Positions 44,114 to 56,843 are shown, counted from the stretch's first letter. The stretch: 64,000 nt of DNA from Antedon mediterranea (GCF_964355755.1 NC_092675.1:8755312-8819311); one strand, 5' to 3'. Numbers and translations are program-made. The notes: generated from the sequence alone by a model not told the origin.

Positions 44114-44232
44114 GTCTACAACCATACCATGTTGAAAACACCGGTTCTCGTCCGAACACCGCAGTTAAACAACGTCGGGCCTCGTTAGTACTTGGATGGG
44201 AGACCGCCTGGGAATACCTGGTGTCGTAGACC
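44114..44232 (+). rRNA. 5S rRNA copy, unit 20 leader
   Basis: C17T, G70C. Confidence 0.8.
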
Positions 44233-44350
44233 TATGTTTAACTTTTTTAAATTATACTAAACAAAGTTTATTTTACCTTTCAATTATGTTTTTATGACAG
44301 TAACTATAAGATATTTCTAAGTTATAATCTTGAACCGCAAGTAACCGAAC

Positions 44351-44469
44351 GTCTACAACCATACCACGTTGAAAACACCGGTTCTCGTCCGAACACCGCA
44401 GTTAAACAACGTCGGGCCTGGTTAGTACTTGGATGGGAGACCGCCTGGGAATACCTGGTGTCGTAGACC
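44351..44469 (+). rRNA. 5S rRNA copy, unit 20
   Basis: Consensus. Confidence 0.85.
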
Positions 44470-44586
44470 TATGTTTAACTTTTTTAAATTATACTAAACA
44501 ATGTTTATTTTACCTTTCAATTATGTTTTTTGACAGTAACTATAAGATCTTTCTCAGTTATAATCTTGAACCGCAAGTAACCGAAT

Positions 44587-44701
44587 GTCTACAACCATAC
44601 CAAGTTGAAAACACCGTTTCTCGTCCAAACTCGTTAAACAACGTCGGGCCTGGTTAGTACTTGGATGGGAGACCGCCTGGGAATACCTGGTGTCGTAGAC
44701 C
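44587..44701 (+). rRNA. 5S rRNA copy, unit 20 (115 nt)
   Basis: C17A, G31T, G41A and the 4-nt loss. Confidence 0.68.
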
Positions 44702-44819
44702 TATGTTTAACTTTTTTAAATTATACTAAACAATGTTTATTTTACCTTTCAATTATGTTTTTATGACAGTAACTATAAGATCTTTCTCAGTTATAATCTT
44801 GAACCGCAAGTAACCGAAC

Positions 44820-44938
44820 GTCTACAACCATACCACGTTGAAAACGCCGGTTCTCGTCCGAACACCGCAGTTAAACAACGTCGGGCCTGGTTAGTACTTG
44901 GATGGGAGACCGCCTGGGAATACCTGGTGTCGTAGACC
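44820..44938 (+). rRNA. 5S rRNA copy, unit 20
   Basis: A27G. Confidence 0.83.
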
Positions 44939-45056
44939 TATGTGTAACTTTTTTAAATTATACTAAATAAAGTTTATTTTACCTTTCAATTATATTTTTA
45001 TGACAGTAACTATAAGATCTTTCTAAGTTATAATCTTGAACCGCAAGTAACCGAAT

Positions 45057-45735
45057 GTCTACAACCGTACCAGGTTGCCTAGCCTGTGAATATCTGTTGT
45101 CGTACACCTGTTTTTATCTTTTTAATAATCCTAAAATATAGTCTCGTTTAAGTGTTTCGATTTTCCAAAAATGTGTTTATACTGTTGATGATAGTATAAG
45201 TAAATAAATTCAAACTGTAACCGCAATTAATCGAAAGTTTTTCAACTAAACTGCATTGAAAACAACGGTTCTCGTCCGATCACTGAAGTTAAACAAGTTT
45301 TTGTTCAAAGACATGTTTGTTGTTGTATGTTGCTGCTGTGGTGACGGTACAAACGTCACTGTACTACGCGGGCGTCCACTTGTGTGCGCGTTTGATTCTT
45401 AGCAACAAAGCGGCCTGAATCTTTTGTACATGCCGCTAATGTGTTATGCTTCATTGTACAGTGTTATTGTTTCCTTTATATTATCTTTTTAAGAACCTCA
45501 GTATAACTTTTTAAATTATACTAAACAAAGTTGAATTTACCTTTCAAGTATGTGTTTCTTCAACAGAAGTGGGTGTAAATATCAACGTCATGGTTTCAGC
45601 AGCTGCTAATTTCAATCCTAGAAAATGTTCTATAATAAATGAACAAAAGTATTAGGTTATAGGATATATGTGTTTATAGAGATTTTGGCAGTGAATATAA
45701 GATTTATATATACTTTGAACCGCAAGTAACCGAAC
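45057..45735 (+). repeat. Unit 20 tail: 5S relics and linker
   Basis: Relic A 45057-45108, relic B 45238-45297, full linker. Confidence 0.85.
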
Positions 45736-45854
45736 GTCTACAACCATACCATGTTGAAAACACCGGTTCTCGTCCGAACACCGCAGTTAAACAACGTCGG
45801 GCCTCGTTAGTACTTGGATGGGAGACCGCCTGGGAATACCTGGTGTCGTAGACC
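45736..45854 (+). rRNA. 5S rRNA copy, unit 21 leader
   Basis: C17T, G70C. Confidence 0.8.
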
Positions 45855-45972
45855 TATGTTTAACTTTTTTAAATTATACTAAACAAAGTTTATTTTACCT
45901 TTCAATTATGTTTTTATGACAGTAACTATAAGATATTTCTAAGTTATAATCTTGAACCGCAAGTAACCGAAC

Positions 45973-46091
45973 GTCTACAACCATACCACGTTGAAAACAC
46001 CGGTTCTCGTCCGAACACCGCAGTTAAACAACGTCGGGCCTGGTTAGTACTTGGATGGGAGACCGCCTGGGAATACCTGGTGTCGTAGACC
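45973..46091 (+). rRNA. 5S rRNA copy, unit 21
   Basis: Consensus. Confidence 0.85.
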
Positions 46092-46208
46092 TATGTTTAA
46101 CTTTTTTAAATTATACTAAACAATGTTTATTTTACCTTTCAATTATGTTTTTTGACAGTAACTATAAGATCTTTCTCAGTTATAATCTTGAACCGCAAGT
46201 AACCGAAT

Positions 46209-46323
46209 GTCTACAACCATACCAAGTTGAAAACACCGTTTCTCGTCCAAACTCGTTAAACAACGTCGGGCCTGGTTAGTACTTGGATGGGAGACCGCCT
46301 GGGAATACCTGGTGTCGTAGACC
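46209..46323 (+). rRNA. 5S rRNA copy, unit 21 (115 nt)
   Basis: C17A, G31T, G41A and the 4-nt loss. Confidence 0.68.
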
Positions 46324-46441
46324 TATGTTTAACTTTTTTAAATTATACTAAACAATGTTTATTTTACCTTTCAATTATGTTTTTATGACAGTAACTATAA
46401 GATCTTTCTCAGTTATAATCTTGAACCGCAAGTAACCGAAC

Positions 46442-46560
46442 GTCTACAACCATACCACGTTGAAAACGCCGGTTCTCGTCCGAACACCGCAGTTAAACAA
46501 CGTCGGGCCTGGTTAGTACTTGGATGGGAGACCGCCTGGGAATACCTGGTGTCGTAGACC
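46442..46560 (+). rRNA. 5S rRNA copy, unit 21
   Basis: A27G. Confidence 0.83.
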
Positions 46561-46678
46561 TATGTGTAACTTTTTTAAATTATACTAAATAAAGTTTATT
46601 TTACCTTTCAATTATATTTTTATGACAGTAACTATAAGATCTTTCTAAGTTATAATCTTGAACCGCAAGTAACCGAAT

Positions 46679-47357
46679 GTCTACAACCGTACCAGGTTGC
46701 CTAGCCTGTGAATATCTGTTGTCGTACACCTGTTTTTATCTTTTTAATAATCCTAAAATATAGTCTCGTTTAAGTGTTTCGATTTTCCAAAAATGTGTTT
46801 ATACTGTTGATGATAGTATAAGTAAATAAATTCAAACTGTAACCGCAATTAATCGAAAGTTTTTCAACTAAACTGCATTGAAAACAACGGTTCTCGTCCG
46901 ATCACTGAAGTTAAACAAGTTTTTGTTCAAAGACATGTTTGTTGTTGTATGTTGCTGCTGTGGTGACGGTACAAACGTCACTGTACTACGCGGGCGTCCA
47001 CTTGTGTGCGCGTTTGATTCTTAGCAACAAAGCGGCCTGAATCTTTTGTACATGCCGCTAATGTGTTATGCTTCATTGTACAGTGTTATTGTTTCCTTTA
47101 TATTATCTTTTTAAGAACCTCAGTATAACTTTTTAAATTATACTAAACAAAGTTGAATTTACCTTTCAAGTATGTGTTTCTTCAACAGAAGTGGGTGTAA
47201 ATATCAACGTCATGGTTTCAGCAGCTGCTAATTTCAATCCTAGAAAATGTTCTATAATAAATGAACAAAAGTATTAGGTTATAGGATATATGTGTTTATA
47301 GAGATTTTGGCAGTGAATATAAGATTTATATATACTTTGAACCGCAAGTAACCGAAC
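46679..47357 (+). repeat. Unit 21 tail: 5S relics and linker
   Basis: Relic A 46679-46730, relic B 46860-46919, full linker. Confidence 0.85.
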
Positions 47358-47476
47358 GTCTACAACCATACCATGTTGAAAACACCGGTTCTCGTCCGAA
47401 CACCGCAGTTAAACAACGTCGGGCCTCGTTAGTACTTGGATGGGAGACCGCCTGGGAATACCTGGTGTCGTAGACC
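47358..47476 (+). rRNA. 5S rRNA copy, unit 22 leader
   Basis: C17T, G70C. Confidence 0.8.
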
Positions 47477-47594
47477 TATGTTTAACTTTTTTAAATTATA
47501 CTAAACAAAGTTTATTTTACCTTTCAATTATGTTTTTATGACAGTAACTATAAGATATTTCTAAGTTATAATCTTGAACCGCAAGTAACCGAAC

Positions 47595-47713
47595 GTCTAC
47601 AACCATACCACGTTGAAAACACCGGTTCTCGTCCGAACACCGCAGTTAAACAACGTCGGGCCTGGTTAGTACTTGGATGGGAGACCGCCTGGGAATACCT
47701 GGTGTCGTAGACC
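47595..47713 (+). rRNA. 5S rRNA copy, unit 22
   Basis: Consensus. Confidence 0.85.
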
Positions 47714-47830
47714 TATGTTTAACTTTTTTAAATTATACTAAACAATGTTTATTTTACCTTTCAATTATGTTTTTTGACAGTAACTATAAGATCTTTCTCA
47801 GTTATAATCTTGAACCGCAAGTAACCGAAT

Positions 47831-47949
47831 TTCTACAACCGTACCACGTTGAAAACACCGGTTCTCGTCCGAACACCGCAGTTAAACAACGTCAGGCCTG
47901 GTTAGTACTTGGATGGGAGACCGCCTGGGAATACCTGGTGTCGTAGACC
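47831..47949 (+). rRNA. 5S rRNA copy, unit 22
   Basis: G1T, A11G, G64A. Confidence 0.75.
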
Positions 47950-48067
47950 TATGTTTAACTTTTTTAAATTATACTAAATAAAGTTTATTTTACCTTTCAA
48001 TTATATTTTTATGACAGTAACTATAAGATCTTTCAAAGTTATAACCTTGAACCGCAAGTAACCGAAT

Positions 48068-48186
48068 GTCTACAACCGTACCAGGTTGAAAACACCGGTT
48101 CTCGTCCGAACACCGCAGTTAAACAACGTCGGGCCTTGTTAGTACTTGGATGGGAGACCGCCTGGGAATACCTGGTGTCTTAGACC
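48068..48186 (+). rRNA. 5S rRNA copy, unit 22, relic-like 5' end
   Basis: A11G, C17G, G70T, G113T. Confidence 0.75.
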
Positions 48187-48304
48187 TATGTTTAACTTTT
48201 TTAAATTATACTAAATAAAGTTTATTTTACCTTTCAATTATATTTTTATGACAGTAACTATAAGATCTTTCTCAGTTATAATCTTGAACCGCAAATAACC
48301 GAAC

Positions 48305-48423
48305 GTCTACAACCATACCACGTTGAAAACACCGGTTCTCCTCCAAACACCGCAGTTAAACAACGTCGGGCCTGGTTAGTACTTGGATGGGAGACCGCCT
48401 GGGAATACCTGGTGTCGTAGACC
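48305..48423 (+). rRNA. 5S rRNA copy, unit 22
   Basis: G37C, G41A. Confidence 0.8.
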
Positions 48424-48540
48424 TATGTTTAACTTTTTTAAATTATACTAAACAATGTTTATTTTACCTTTCAATTATGTTTTTTGACAGTAACTATAAG
48501 ATCTTTCTCAGTTATAATCTTGAACCGCAAGTAACCGAAC

Positions 48541-48659
48541 GTCTACAACCATACCACGTTGAAAACACCGGTTCTCGTCCGAACACCGCAGTTAAACAAC
48601 GTCGGGCCTGGTTAGTACTTGGATGGGAGACCGCCTGGGAATACCTGGTGTCGTAGACC
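48541..48659 (+). rRNA. 5S rRNA copy, unit 22
   Basis: Consensus. Confidence 0.85.
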
Positions 48660-48776
48660 TATGTTTAACTTTTTTAAATTATACTAAACAATGTTTATTT
48701 TACCTTTCAATTATGTTTTTTGACAGTAACTATAAGATCTTTCTCAGTTATAATCTTGAACCGCAAGTAACCGAAT

Positions 48777-48895
48777 GTCTACAACCATACCACGTTGAAA
48801 ACACCGGTTCTCGTCCGAACACCGCAGTTAAACAACGTTGGGCCTGGTTAGTACTTGGATGGGAGACCGCCTGGGAATACCTGGTGTCGTAGACC
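48777..48895 (+). rRNA. 5S rRNA copy, unit 22
   Basis: C63T. Confidence 0.82.
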
Positions 48896-49013
48896 TATGT
48901 TTAACTTTTTTAAATTATACTAAACAATGTTTATTTTACCTTTCAATTATGTTTTTATGACAGTAACTATAAGATCTTTCAAAGTTATAATCTTGAACCG
49001 CAAGTAACCGAAT

Positions 49014-49132
49014 GTCTACAACCATACCACGTTGAAAACACCGGTTCTCGTTGGAACACCGCAGTTAAACAACGTCGGGCCTGGTTAGTACTTGGATGGG
49101 AGACCGCCTGGGAATACCTGGTGTCGTAGACC
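49014..49132 (+). rRNA. 5S rRNA copy, unit 22
   Basis: C39T, C40G. Confidence 0.8.
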
Positions 49133-49249
49133 TATGTTTAACTTTTTTAAATTATACTAAATAATGTTTATTTTACCTTTCAATTATGTTTTTTGACAGT
49201 AACTATAAGATCTTTCTCAGTTATAATCTTGAACCGCAAGTAACCGAAC

Positions 49250-49368
49250 GTCTACAACCATACCACGTTGAAAACACCGGTTCTCGTCCGAACACCGCAG
49301 TTAAACAACGTCGGGCCTGGTTAGTACTTGGATGGGAGACCGCCTGGGAATACCTGGTGTCGTAGACC
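49250..49368 (+). rRNA. 5S rRNA copy, unit 22
   Basis: Consensus. Confidence 0.85.
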
Positions 49369-49485
49369 TATGTTTAACTTTTTTAAATTATACTAAACAA
49401 TGTTTATTTTACCTTTCAATTATGTTTTTTGACAGTAACTATAAGATCTTTCTCAGTTATAATCTTGAACCGCAAGTAACCGAAT

Positions 49486-49600
49486 GTCTACAACCATACC
49501 AAGTTGAAAACACCGGTTCTCGTCCGAACTCGTTAAACAACGTCGGGCCTGGTTAGTACTTGGATGGGAGACCGCCTGGGAATACCTGGTGTCGTAGACC
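49486..49600 (+). rRNA. 5S rRNA copy, unit 22 (115 nt)
   Basis: C17A and the 4-nt loss before box A. Confidence 0.7.
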
Positions 49601-49718
49601 TATGTTTAACTTTTTTAAATTATACTAAACAATTTTTTTTTTACCTTTCAATTATGTTTTTAAGACAGTAACTATAAGATCTTTCTAAGTTATAATCTTG
49701 AACCGCAAGTAACCGAAC

Positions 49719-49837
49719 GTCTACAACCATACCACGTTGAAAACGCCGGTTCTCGTCCGAACACCGCAGTTAAACAACGTCGGGCCTGGTTAGTACTTGG
49801 ATGGGAGACCGCCTGGGAATACCTGGTGTCGTAGACC
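49719..49837 (+). rRNA. 5S rRNA copy, unit 22
   Basis: A27G. Confidence 0.83.
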
Positions 49838-49955
49838 TATGTGTAACTTTTTTAAATTATACTAAATAAAGTTTATTTTACCTTTCAATTATATTTTTAT
49901 GACAGTAACTATAAGATCTTTCTAAGTTATAATCTTGAACCGCAAGTAACCGAAT

Positions 49956-50633
49956 GTCTACAACCGTACCAGGTTGCCTAGCCTGTGAATATCTGTTGTC
50001 GTACACCTGTTTTTATCTTTTTAATAATCCTAAAATATAGTCTCGTTTAAGTGTTTCGATTTTCCAAAAATGTGTTTATACTGTTGATGATAGTATAAGT
50101 AAATAAATTCAAACTGTAACCGCAATTAATCGAAAGTTTTTCAACTAAACTGCATTGAAAACAACGGTTCTCGTCCGATCACTGAAGTTAAACAAGTTGT
50201 TGTTCAAAGACATGTTTGTTGTTGTATGTTGCTGCTGTGGTGACGGTACAAACGTCACTGTACTACGCGGGCGTCCACTTGTGTGCGCGTTTGATTCTTA
50301 GCAACAAAGCGGCCTGAATCTTTTGTACATGCCGCTAATGTGTTATGCTTCATTGTACAGTGTTATTGTTTCCTTTATATTATCTTTTTAAGAACCTCAG
50401 TATAACTTTTTAAATTATACTAAAAAAGTTGAATTTACCTTTCAAGTATGTGTTTCTTCAACAGAAGTGGGTGTAAATATCAACGTCATGGTTTCAGCAG
50501 CTGCTAATTTCAATCCTAGAAAATGTTCTATAATAAATGAACAAAAGTATTAGGTTATAGGATATATGTGTTTATAGAGATTTTGACAGTGAATTTAAGA
50601 TTTATATATACTTTGAACCGCAAGTAACCGAAC
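49956..50633 (+). repeat. Unit 22 tail: 5S relics and linker
   Basis: Relic A 49956-50007, relic B 50137-50196, full linker. Confidence 0.85.
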
Positions 50634-50752
50634 GTCTACAACCATACCATGTTGAAAACACCGGTTCTCGTCCGAACACCGCAGTTAAACAACGTCGGGC
50701 CTCGTTAGTACTTGGATGGGAGACCGCCTGGGAATACCTGGTGTCGTAGACC
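50634..50752 (+). rRNA. 5S rRNA copy, unit 23 leader
   Basis: C17T, G70C. Confidence 0.8.
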
Positions 50753-50870
50753 TATGTTTAACTTTTTTAAATTATACTAAACAAAGTTTATTTTACCTTT
50801 CAATTATGTTTTTATGACAGTAACTATAAGATCTTTCTAAGTTATAATCTTGAACCGCAAGTAACCGAAC

Positions 50871-50989
50871 GTCTACAACCATACCACGTTGAAAACACCG
50901 GTTCTCGTCCGAACACCGCAGTTAAGCAACGTCGGGCCTCGTTAGTACTTGGATGGGAGACCGCCTGGGAATACCTGGTGTCGTAGACC
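50871..50989 (+). rRNA. 5S rRNA copy, unit 23, with usual box A base
   Basis: A56G gives GTTAAGCAACG, the usual animal wording, and is the only such copy I noticed. Also G70C. Confidence 0.8.
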
Positions 50990-51107
50990 TATGTTTAACT
51001 TTTTTAAATTATACTAAACAAAGTTTATTTTACCTTTCAATTATGTTTTTATGACAGTAACTATAAGATCTTTCTAAGTTATAATCTTGAACCGCAAGTA
51101 ACCGAAC

Positions 51108-51226
51108 GTCTACAACCATACCACGTTGAAAACACCGGTTCTCGTCCGAACACCGCAGTTAAACAACGTCGGGCCTGGTTAGTACTTGGATGGGAGACCG
51201 CCTGGGAATACCTGGTGTCGTAGACC
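51108..51226 (+). rRNA. 5S rRNA copy, unit 23
   Basis: Consensus. Confidence 0.85.
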
Positions 51227-51343
51227 TATGTTTAACTTTTTTAAATTATACTAAACAATGTTTATTTTACCTTTCAATTATGTTTTTTGACAGTAACTAT
51301 AAGATCTTTCTCAGTTATAATCTTGAACCGCAAGTAACCGAAT

Positions 51344-51467
51344 GTCTACAATTCAACCATACCACGTTGAAAACACCGGTTCTCGTCCGAACACCGCAGT
51401 TAAACAACGTCGGGCCTGGTTAGTACTTGGATGGGAGACCGCCTGGGAATACCTGGTGTCGTAGACC
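51344..51467 (+). rRNA. 5S rRNA copy, unit 23 (124 nt)
   Basis: 5-nt insertion (TTCAA) after base 8; likely defective. Confidence 0.7.
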
Positions 51468-51585
51468 TATGTTTAACTTTTTTAAATTATACTAAACAAT
51501 GTTTATTTTACCTTTCAATTATGTTTTTATGACAGTAACTATAAGATCTTTCAAAGTTATAATCTTGAACCGCAAGTAACCGAAT

Positions 51586-51704
51586 GTCTACAACCATACC
51601 ACGTTGAAAACACCGGTTCTCGTCGGAACACCGCAGTTAAACAACGTCGGGCCTGGTTAGTACTTGGATGGGAGACCGCCTGGGAATACCTGGTGTCGTA
51701 GACC
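51586..51704 (+). rRNA. 5S rRNA copy, unit 23
   Basis: C40G. Confidence 0.82.
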
Positions 51705-51822
51705 TATGTTTAACTTTTTTAAATTATACTAAATAAAGTTTATTTTACCTTTCAATTATATTTTTATGACAGTCACTATAAGATCTTTCTAAGTTATAAT
51801 CTTGAACCGCAAGTAACCGAAC

Positions 51823-51941
51823 GTCTACAACCATACCACGTTGAAAACACCGGTTCTCCTCCGAACACCGCAGTTAAACAACGTCGGGCCTGGTTAGTAC
51901 TTGGATGGGAGACCGCCTGGGAATACCTGGTGTCGTAGACC
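51823..51941 (+). rRNA. 5S rRNA copy, unit 23
   Basis: G37C. Confidence 0.83.
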
Positions 51942-52058
51942 TATGTTTAACTTTTTTAAATTATACTAAACAATGTTTATTTTACCTTTCAATTATGTTT
52001 TTTGACAGTAACTATAAGATCTTTCTCAGTTATAATCTTGAACCGCAAGTAACCGAAT

Positions 52059-52177
52059 GTCTACAACCATACCACGTTGAAAACACCGGTTCTCGTCCGA
52101 ACACCGCAGTTAAACAACGTCGGGCCTCGTTAGTACTTGGATGGGAGAACACCAGGGAATACGTGGTGTCGTAGACC
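52059..52177 (+). rRNA. 5S rRNA copy, unit 23, helix V compensated
   Basis: G70C, C91A, G93A, T96A, C105G. Confidence 0.78.
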
Positions 52178-52295
52178 TATGTTTAACTTTTTTAAATTAT
52201 ACTAAACAAAGTTTATTTTACCTTTCAATTATGTTTTTATGACAGTAACTATAAGATCTTTCTAAGTTATAATCTTGAACCGCAAGTAACCGAAC

Positions 52296-52414
52296 GTCTA
52301 CAACCATACCACGTTGAAAACACCGGTTCTCCTCCGAACACCGCAGTTAAACAACGTCGGGCCTGGTTAGTACTTGGATGGGAGACCGCCTGGGAATACC
52401 TGGTGTCGTAGACC
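52296..52414 (+). rRNA. 5S rRNA copy, unit 23
   Basis: G37C. Confidence 0.83.
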
Positions 52415-52531
52415 TATGTTTAACTTTTTTAAATTATACTAAACAATGTTTATTTTACCTTTCAATTATGTTTTTTGACAGTAACTATAAGATCTTTCTC
52501 AGTTATAATCTTGAACCGCAAGTAACCGAAT

Positions 52532-53209
52532 GTCTACAACCGTACCAGGTTGCCTAGCCTGTGAATATCTGTTGTCGTACACCTGTTTTTATCTTTTTAA
52601 TAATCCTAAAATATAGTCTCGTTTAAGTGTTTCGATTTTCCAAAAATGTGTTTATACTGTTGATGATAGTATAAGTAAATAAATTCAAACTGTAACCGCA
52701 ATTAATCGAAAGTTTTTCAACTAAACTGCATTGAAAACAACGGTTCTCGTCCGATCACTGAAGTTAAACAAGTTGTTGTTCAAAGACATGTTTGTTGTTG
52801 TATGTTGCTGCTGTGGTGACGGTACAAACGTCACTGTACTACGCGGGCGTCCACTTGTGTGCGCGTTTGATTCTTAGCAACAAAGCGGCCTGAATCTTTT
52901 GTACATGCCGCTAATGTGTTATGCTTCATTGTACAGTGTTATTGTTTCCTTTATATTATCTTTTTAAGAACCTCAGTATAACTTTTTAAATTATACTAAA
53001 CAAAGTTGAATTTACCTTTCAAGTATGTGTTTCTTCAACAGAAGTGGGTGTAAATACCAACGTCATGGTTTCAGCAGCTGCTAATTTCAATCCTAGAAAA
53101 TGTTCTATAATAAATGAACAAAACTATTAGGTTATAGGATATATATGTTTATAGAGATTTTGACAGTGAATATAAGATGTATATATACTTGAACCGCAAG
53201 TAACCGAAC
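52532..53209 (+). repeat. Unit 23 tail: 5S relics and linker
   Basis: Relic A 52532-52583, relic B 52713-52772, full linker. Confidence 0.85.
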
Positions 53210-53328
53210 GTCTACAACCATACCACGTTGAAAACACCGGTTCTCGTCCGAACACCGCAGTTAAACAACGTCGGGCCTGGTTAGTACTTGGATGGTAGAC
53301 CGCCTGGGAATACCTGGTGTCGTAGACC
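53210..53328 (+). rRNA. 5S rRNA copy, unit 24 leader
   Basis: G87T. Confidence 0.8.
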
Positions 53329-53446
53329 TATGTTTAACTTTTTTAAATTATACTAAAAAAATGTTTATTTTACCTTTCAATTATGTTTTTTGACAGTAAC
53401 TATAAGATCTTTCTCAGTTATAATCTTGAACCGCAAGTAACCGAAC

Positions 53447-53565
53447 GTCTACAACCATACCACGTTGAAAACACCGGTTCTCGTCCGAACACCGCAGTTA
53501 AACAACGTCGGGCCTGGTTAGTACTTGGATGGAAGACCGCCTGGGAATACCTGGTGTCGTAGACC
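53447..53565 (+). rRNA. 5S rRNA copy, unit 24
   Basis: G87A. Confidence 0.8.
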
Positions 53566-53682
53566 TATGTTTAACTTTTTTAAATTATACTAAACAATGT
53601 TTATTTTACCTTTCAATTATGTTTTTTGACAGTAACTATAAGTTCTTTCTCAGTTATAATCTTGAACCGCAAGTAACCGAAT

Positions 53683-54362
53683 GTCTACAACCGTACCAGG
53701 TTGCCTAGCCTGTGAATATCTGTTGTCGTACACCTGTTTTTATCTTTTTAATAATCCTAAAATATAGTCTCGTTTAAGTGTTTCTATTTTCCAAAAATGT
53801 GTTTATACTGTTGATGATAGTATAAGTAAATAAATTCAAACTGTAACCGCAATTAATCGAAAGTTTTTCAACTAAACTGCATTGAAAACAACGGTTCTCG
53901 TCCGATCACTGAAGTTAAACAAGTTGTTGTTCAAAGACATGTTTGTTGTTGTATGTTGCTGCTGTGGTGACGGTACAAACGTCACTGTACTACGCGGGCG
54001 TCCACTTGTGTGCGCGTTTGATTCTTAGCAACAAAGCGGCCTGAATCTTTTGTACATGCCGCTAATGTGTTATGCTTCATTGTACAGTGTTATTGTTTCC
54101 TTTATATTATCTTTTTAAGAACCTCAGTATAACTTTTTAAATTATACTAAACAAAGTTGAATTTACCTTTCAAGTATGTGTTTCTTCAACAGAAGTGGGT
54201 GTAAATACCAACGTCATGGTTTCAGCAGCTGCTAATTTCAATCCTAGAAAATGTTCTATAATAAATGAACAAAACTATTAGGTTATAGGATATATATGTT
54301 TATAGAGAGATTTTGACAGTGAATATAAGATGTATATATACTTGAACCGCAAGTAACCGAAC
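53683..54362 (+). repeat. Unit 24 tail: 5S relics and linker
   Basis: Relic A 53683-53734, relic B 53864-53923, full linker. Confidence 0.85.
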
Positions 54363-54481
54363 GTCTACAACCATACCACGTTGAAAACACCGGTTCTCGT
54401 CCGAACACCGCAGTTAAACAACGTCGGGCCTGGTTAGTACTTGGATGGGAGACCGCCTGGGAATACCTGGTGTCGTAGACC
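54363..54481 (+). rRNA. 5S rRNA copy, unit 25 leader
   Basis: Consensus. Confidence 0.85.
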
Positions 54482-54601
54482 TATGTTTAACTTTTTTAAA
54501 TTATACTAAACAATGTTTATTTTACCTTTCAATTATGTTTTTTGACAGTAACTATAAGATCTTTCTCAGTTATAATAATCTTGAACCGCAAGTAACCGAA
54601 T

Positions 54602-54720
54602 GTCTACAACCATACCACGTTGAAAACACCGGTTCTCGTCCGAACACCGCAGTTAAACAACGTCGGGCCTGGTTAGTACTTGGATGGGAGACCGCCTGGG
54701 AATACCTGGTGTCGTAGACC
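54602..54720 (+). rRNA. 5S rRNA copy, unit 25
   Basis: Gene is consensus; a 3-nt insertion upstream makes the box TATAATAATC and moves it by 3 nt. Confidence 0.83.
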
Positions 54721-54838
54721 TATGTTTAACTTTTTAAAATTATACTAAATAAAGTTTATTTTACCTTTCAATTATATTTTTATGACAGTAACTATAAGAT
54801 CTTTCTAAGTTATAATCTTGAACCGCAAGTAACCGAAC

Positions 54839-54957
54839 GTCTACAACCATACCACGTTGAAAACACCGGTTCTCCTCCGAACACCGCAGTTAAACAACGT
54901 CGGGCCTGGTTAGTACTTGGATGGGAGACCGCCTGGGAATACCTGGTGTCGTAGACC
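54839..54957 (+). rRNA. 5S rRNA copy, unit 25
   Basis: G37C. Confidence 0.83.
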
Positions 54958-55076
54958 TATGTTTAACTTTTTTTAAATTATACTAAATAAAGTTTATTTT
55001 ACCTTTCAATTATATTTTCATGACAGTAACTATAAGATCTTTCTAAGTTATAATCTTGAACCGCAAGTAACCGAAT

Positions 55077-55754
55077 GTCTACAACCGTACCAGGTTGCCT
55101 AGCCTGTGAATATCTGTTGTCGTACACCTGTTTTTATCTTTTTAATAATCCTAAAATATAGTCTCGTTTAAGTGTTTCGATTTTCCAAAAATGTGTTTAT
55201 ACTGTTGATGATAGTATAAGTAAATAAATTCAAACTGTAACCGCAATTAATCGAAAGTTTTTCAACTAAACTGCATTGAAAACAACGGTTCTCGTCCGAT
55301 CACTGAAGTTAAACAAGTTGTTGTTCAAAGACATGTTTGTTGTTGTATGTTGCTGCTGTGGTGACGGTACAAACGTCACTGTACTACGCGGGCGTCCACT
55401 TGTGTGCGCGTTTGATTCTTAGCAACAAAGCGGCCTGAATCTTTTGTACATGCCGCTAATGTGTTATGCTTCATTGTACAGTGTTATTGTTTCCTTTATA
55501 TTATCTTTTTAAGAACCTCAGTATAACTTTTTAAATTATACTAAACAAAGTTGAATTTACCTTTCAAGTATGTGTTTCTTCAACAGAAGTGGGTGTAAAT
55601 ACCAACGTCATGGTTTCAGCAGCTGCTAATTTCAATCCTAGAAAATGTTCTATAATAAATGAACAAAACTATTAGGTTATAGGATATATATGTTTATAGA
55701 GATTTTGACAGTGAATATAAGATGTATATATACTTGAACCGCAAGTAACCGAAC
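55077..55754 (+). repeat. Unit 25 tail: 5S relics and linker
   Basis: Relic A 55077-55128, relic B 55258-55317, full linker. Confidence 0.85.
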
Positions 55755-55873
55755 GTCTACAACCATACCACGTTGAAAACACCGGTTCTCGTCCGAACAC
55801 CGCAGTTAAACAACGTCGGGCCTGGTTAGTACTTGGATGGGAGACCGCCTGGGAATACCTGGTGTCGTAGACC
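55755..55873 (+). rRNA. 5S rRNA copy, unit 26 leader
   Basis: Consensus. Confidence 0.85.
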
Positions 55874-55991
55874 TATGTTTAACTTTTTTAAATTATACTA
55901 AAAAAATGTTTATTTTACCTTTCAATTATGTTTTTTGACAGTAACTATAAGATCTTTCTCAGTTATAATCTTGAACCGCAAGTAACCGAAT

Positions 55992-56110
55992 GTCTACAAC
56001 CATACCACGTTGAAAACACCGGTTCTCGTCCGAACACCGCAGTTAAACAACGTCGGGCCTGGTTAGTACTTGGATGGAAGACCGCCTGGGAATACCTGGT
56101 GTCGTAGACC
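55992..56110 (+). rRNA. 5S rRNA copy, unit 26
   Basis: G87A. Confidence 0.8.
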
Positions 56111-56227
56111 TATGTTTAACTTTTTTAAATTATACTAAACAATGTTTATTTTACCTTTCAATTATGTTTTTTGACAGTAACTATAAGTTCTTTCTCAGTT
56201 ATAATCTTGAACCGCAAGTAACCGAAT

Positions 56228-56843
56228 GTCTACAACCGTACCAGGTTGCCTAGCCTGTGAATATCTGTTGTCGTACACCTGTTTTTATCTTTTTAATAAT
56301 CCTAAAATATAGTCTCGTTTAAGTGTTTCTATTTTCCAAAAATGTGTTTATACTGTTGATGATAGTATAAGTAAATAAATTCAAACTGTAACCGCAATTA
56401 ATCGAAAGTTTTTCAACTAAACTGCATTGAAAACAACGGTTCTCGTCCAATCACTGAAGTTAAACAAGTTGTTGTTCAAAGACATGTTTGTTGTTGTATG
56501 TTGCTGCTGTGGTGACGGTACAAACGTCACTGTACTACGCGGGCGTCCACTTGTGTGCGCGTTTGATTCTTAGCAACAAAGCGGCCTGAATCTTTTGTAC
56601 ATGCCGCTAATGTGTTATGCTTCATTGTACAGTGTTATTGTTTCCTTTATATTATCTTTTTAAGAACCTCAGTATAACTTTTTAAATTATACTAAACAAA
56701 GTTGAATTTACCTTTCAAGTATGTGTTTCTTCAACAGAAGTGGGTGTAAATATCAACGTCATGGTTTCAGCAGCTGCTAATTTCAATCCTAGAAAATGTT
56801 CTATAATAAATGAACAAAAGTATTAGGTTATAAGTAACCGAAC
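56228..56843 (+). repeat. Unit 26 tail, leader promoter deleted
   Basis: Relic A 56228-56279, relic B 56409-56468. The linker jumps at about 56830 from GGTTATA straight to AAGTAACCGAAC, removing the TATATATA box of the next leader. Confidence 0.85.
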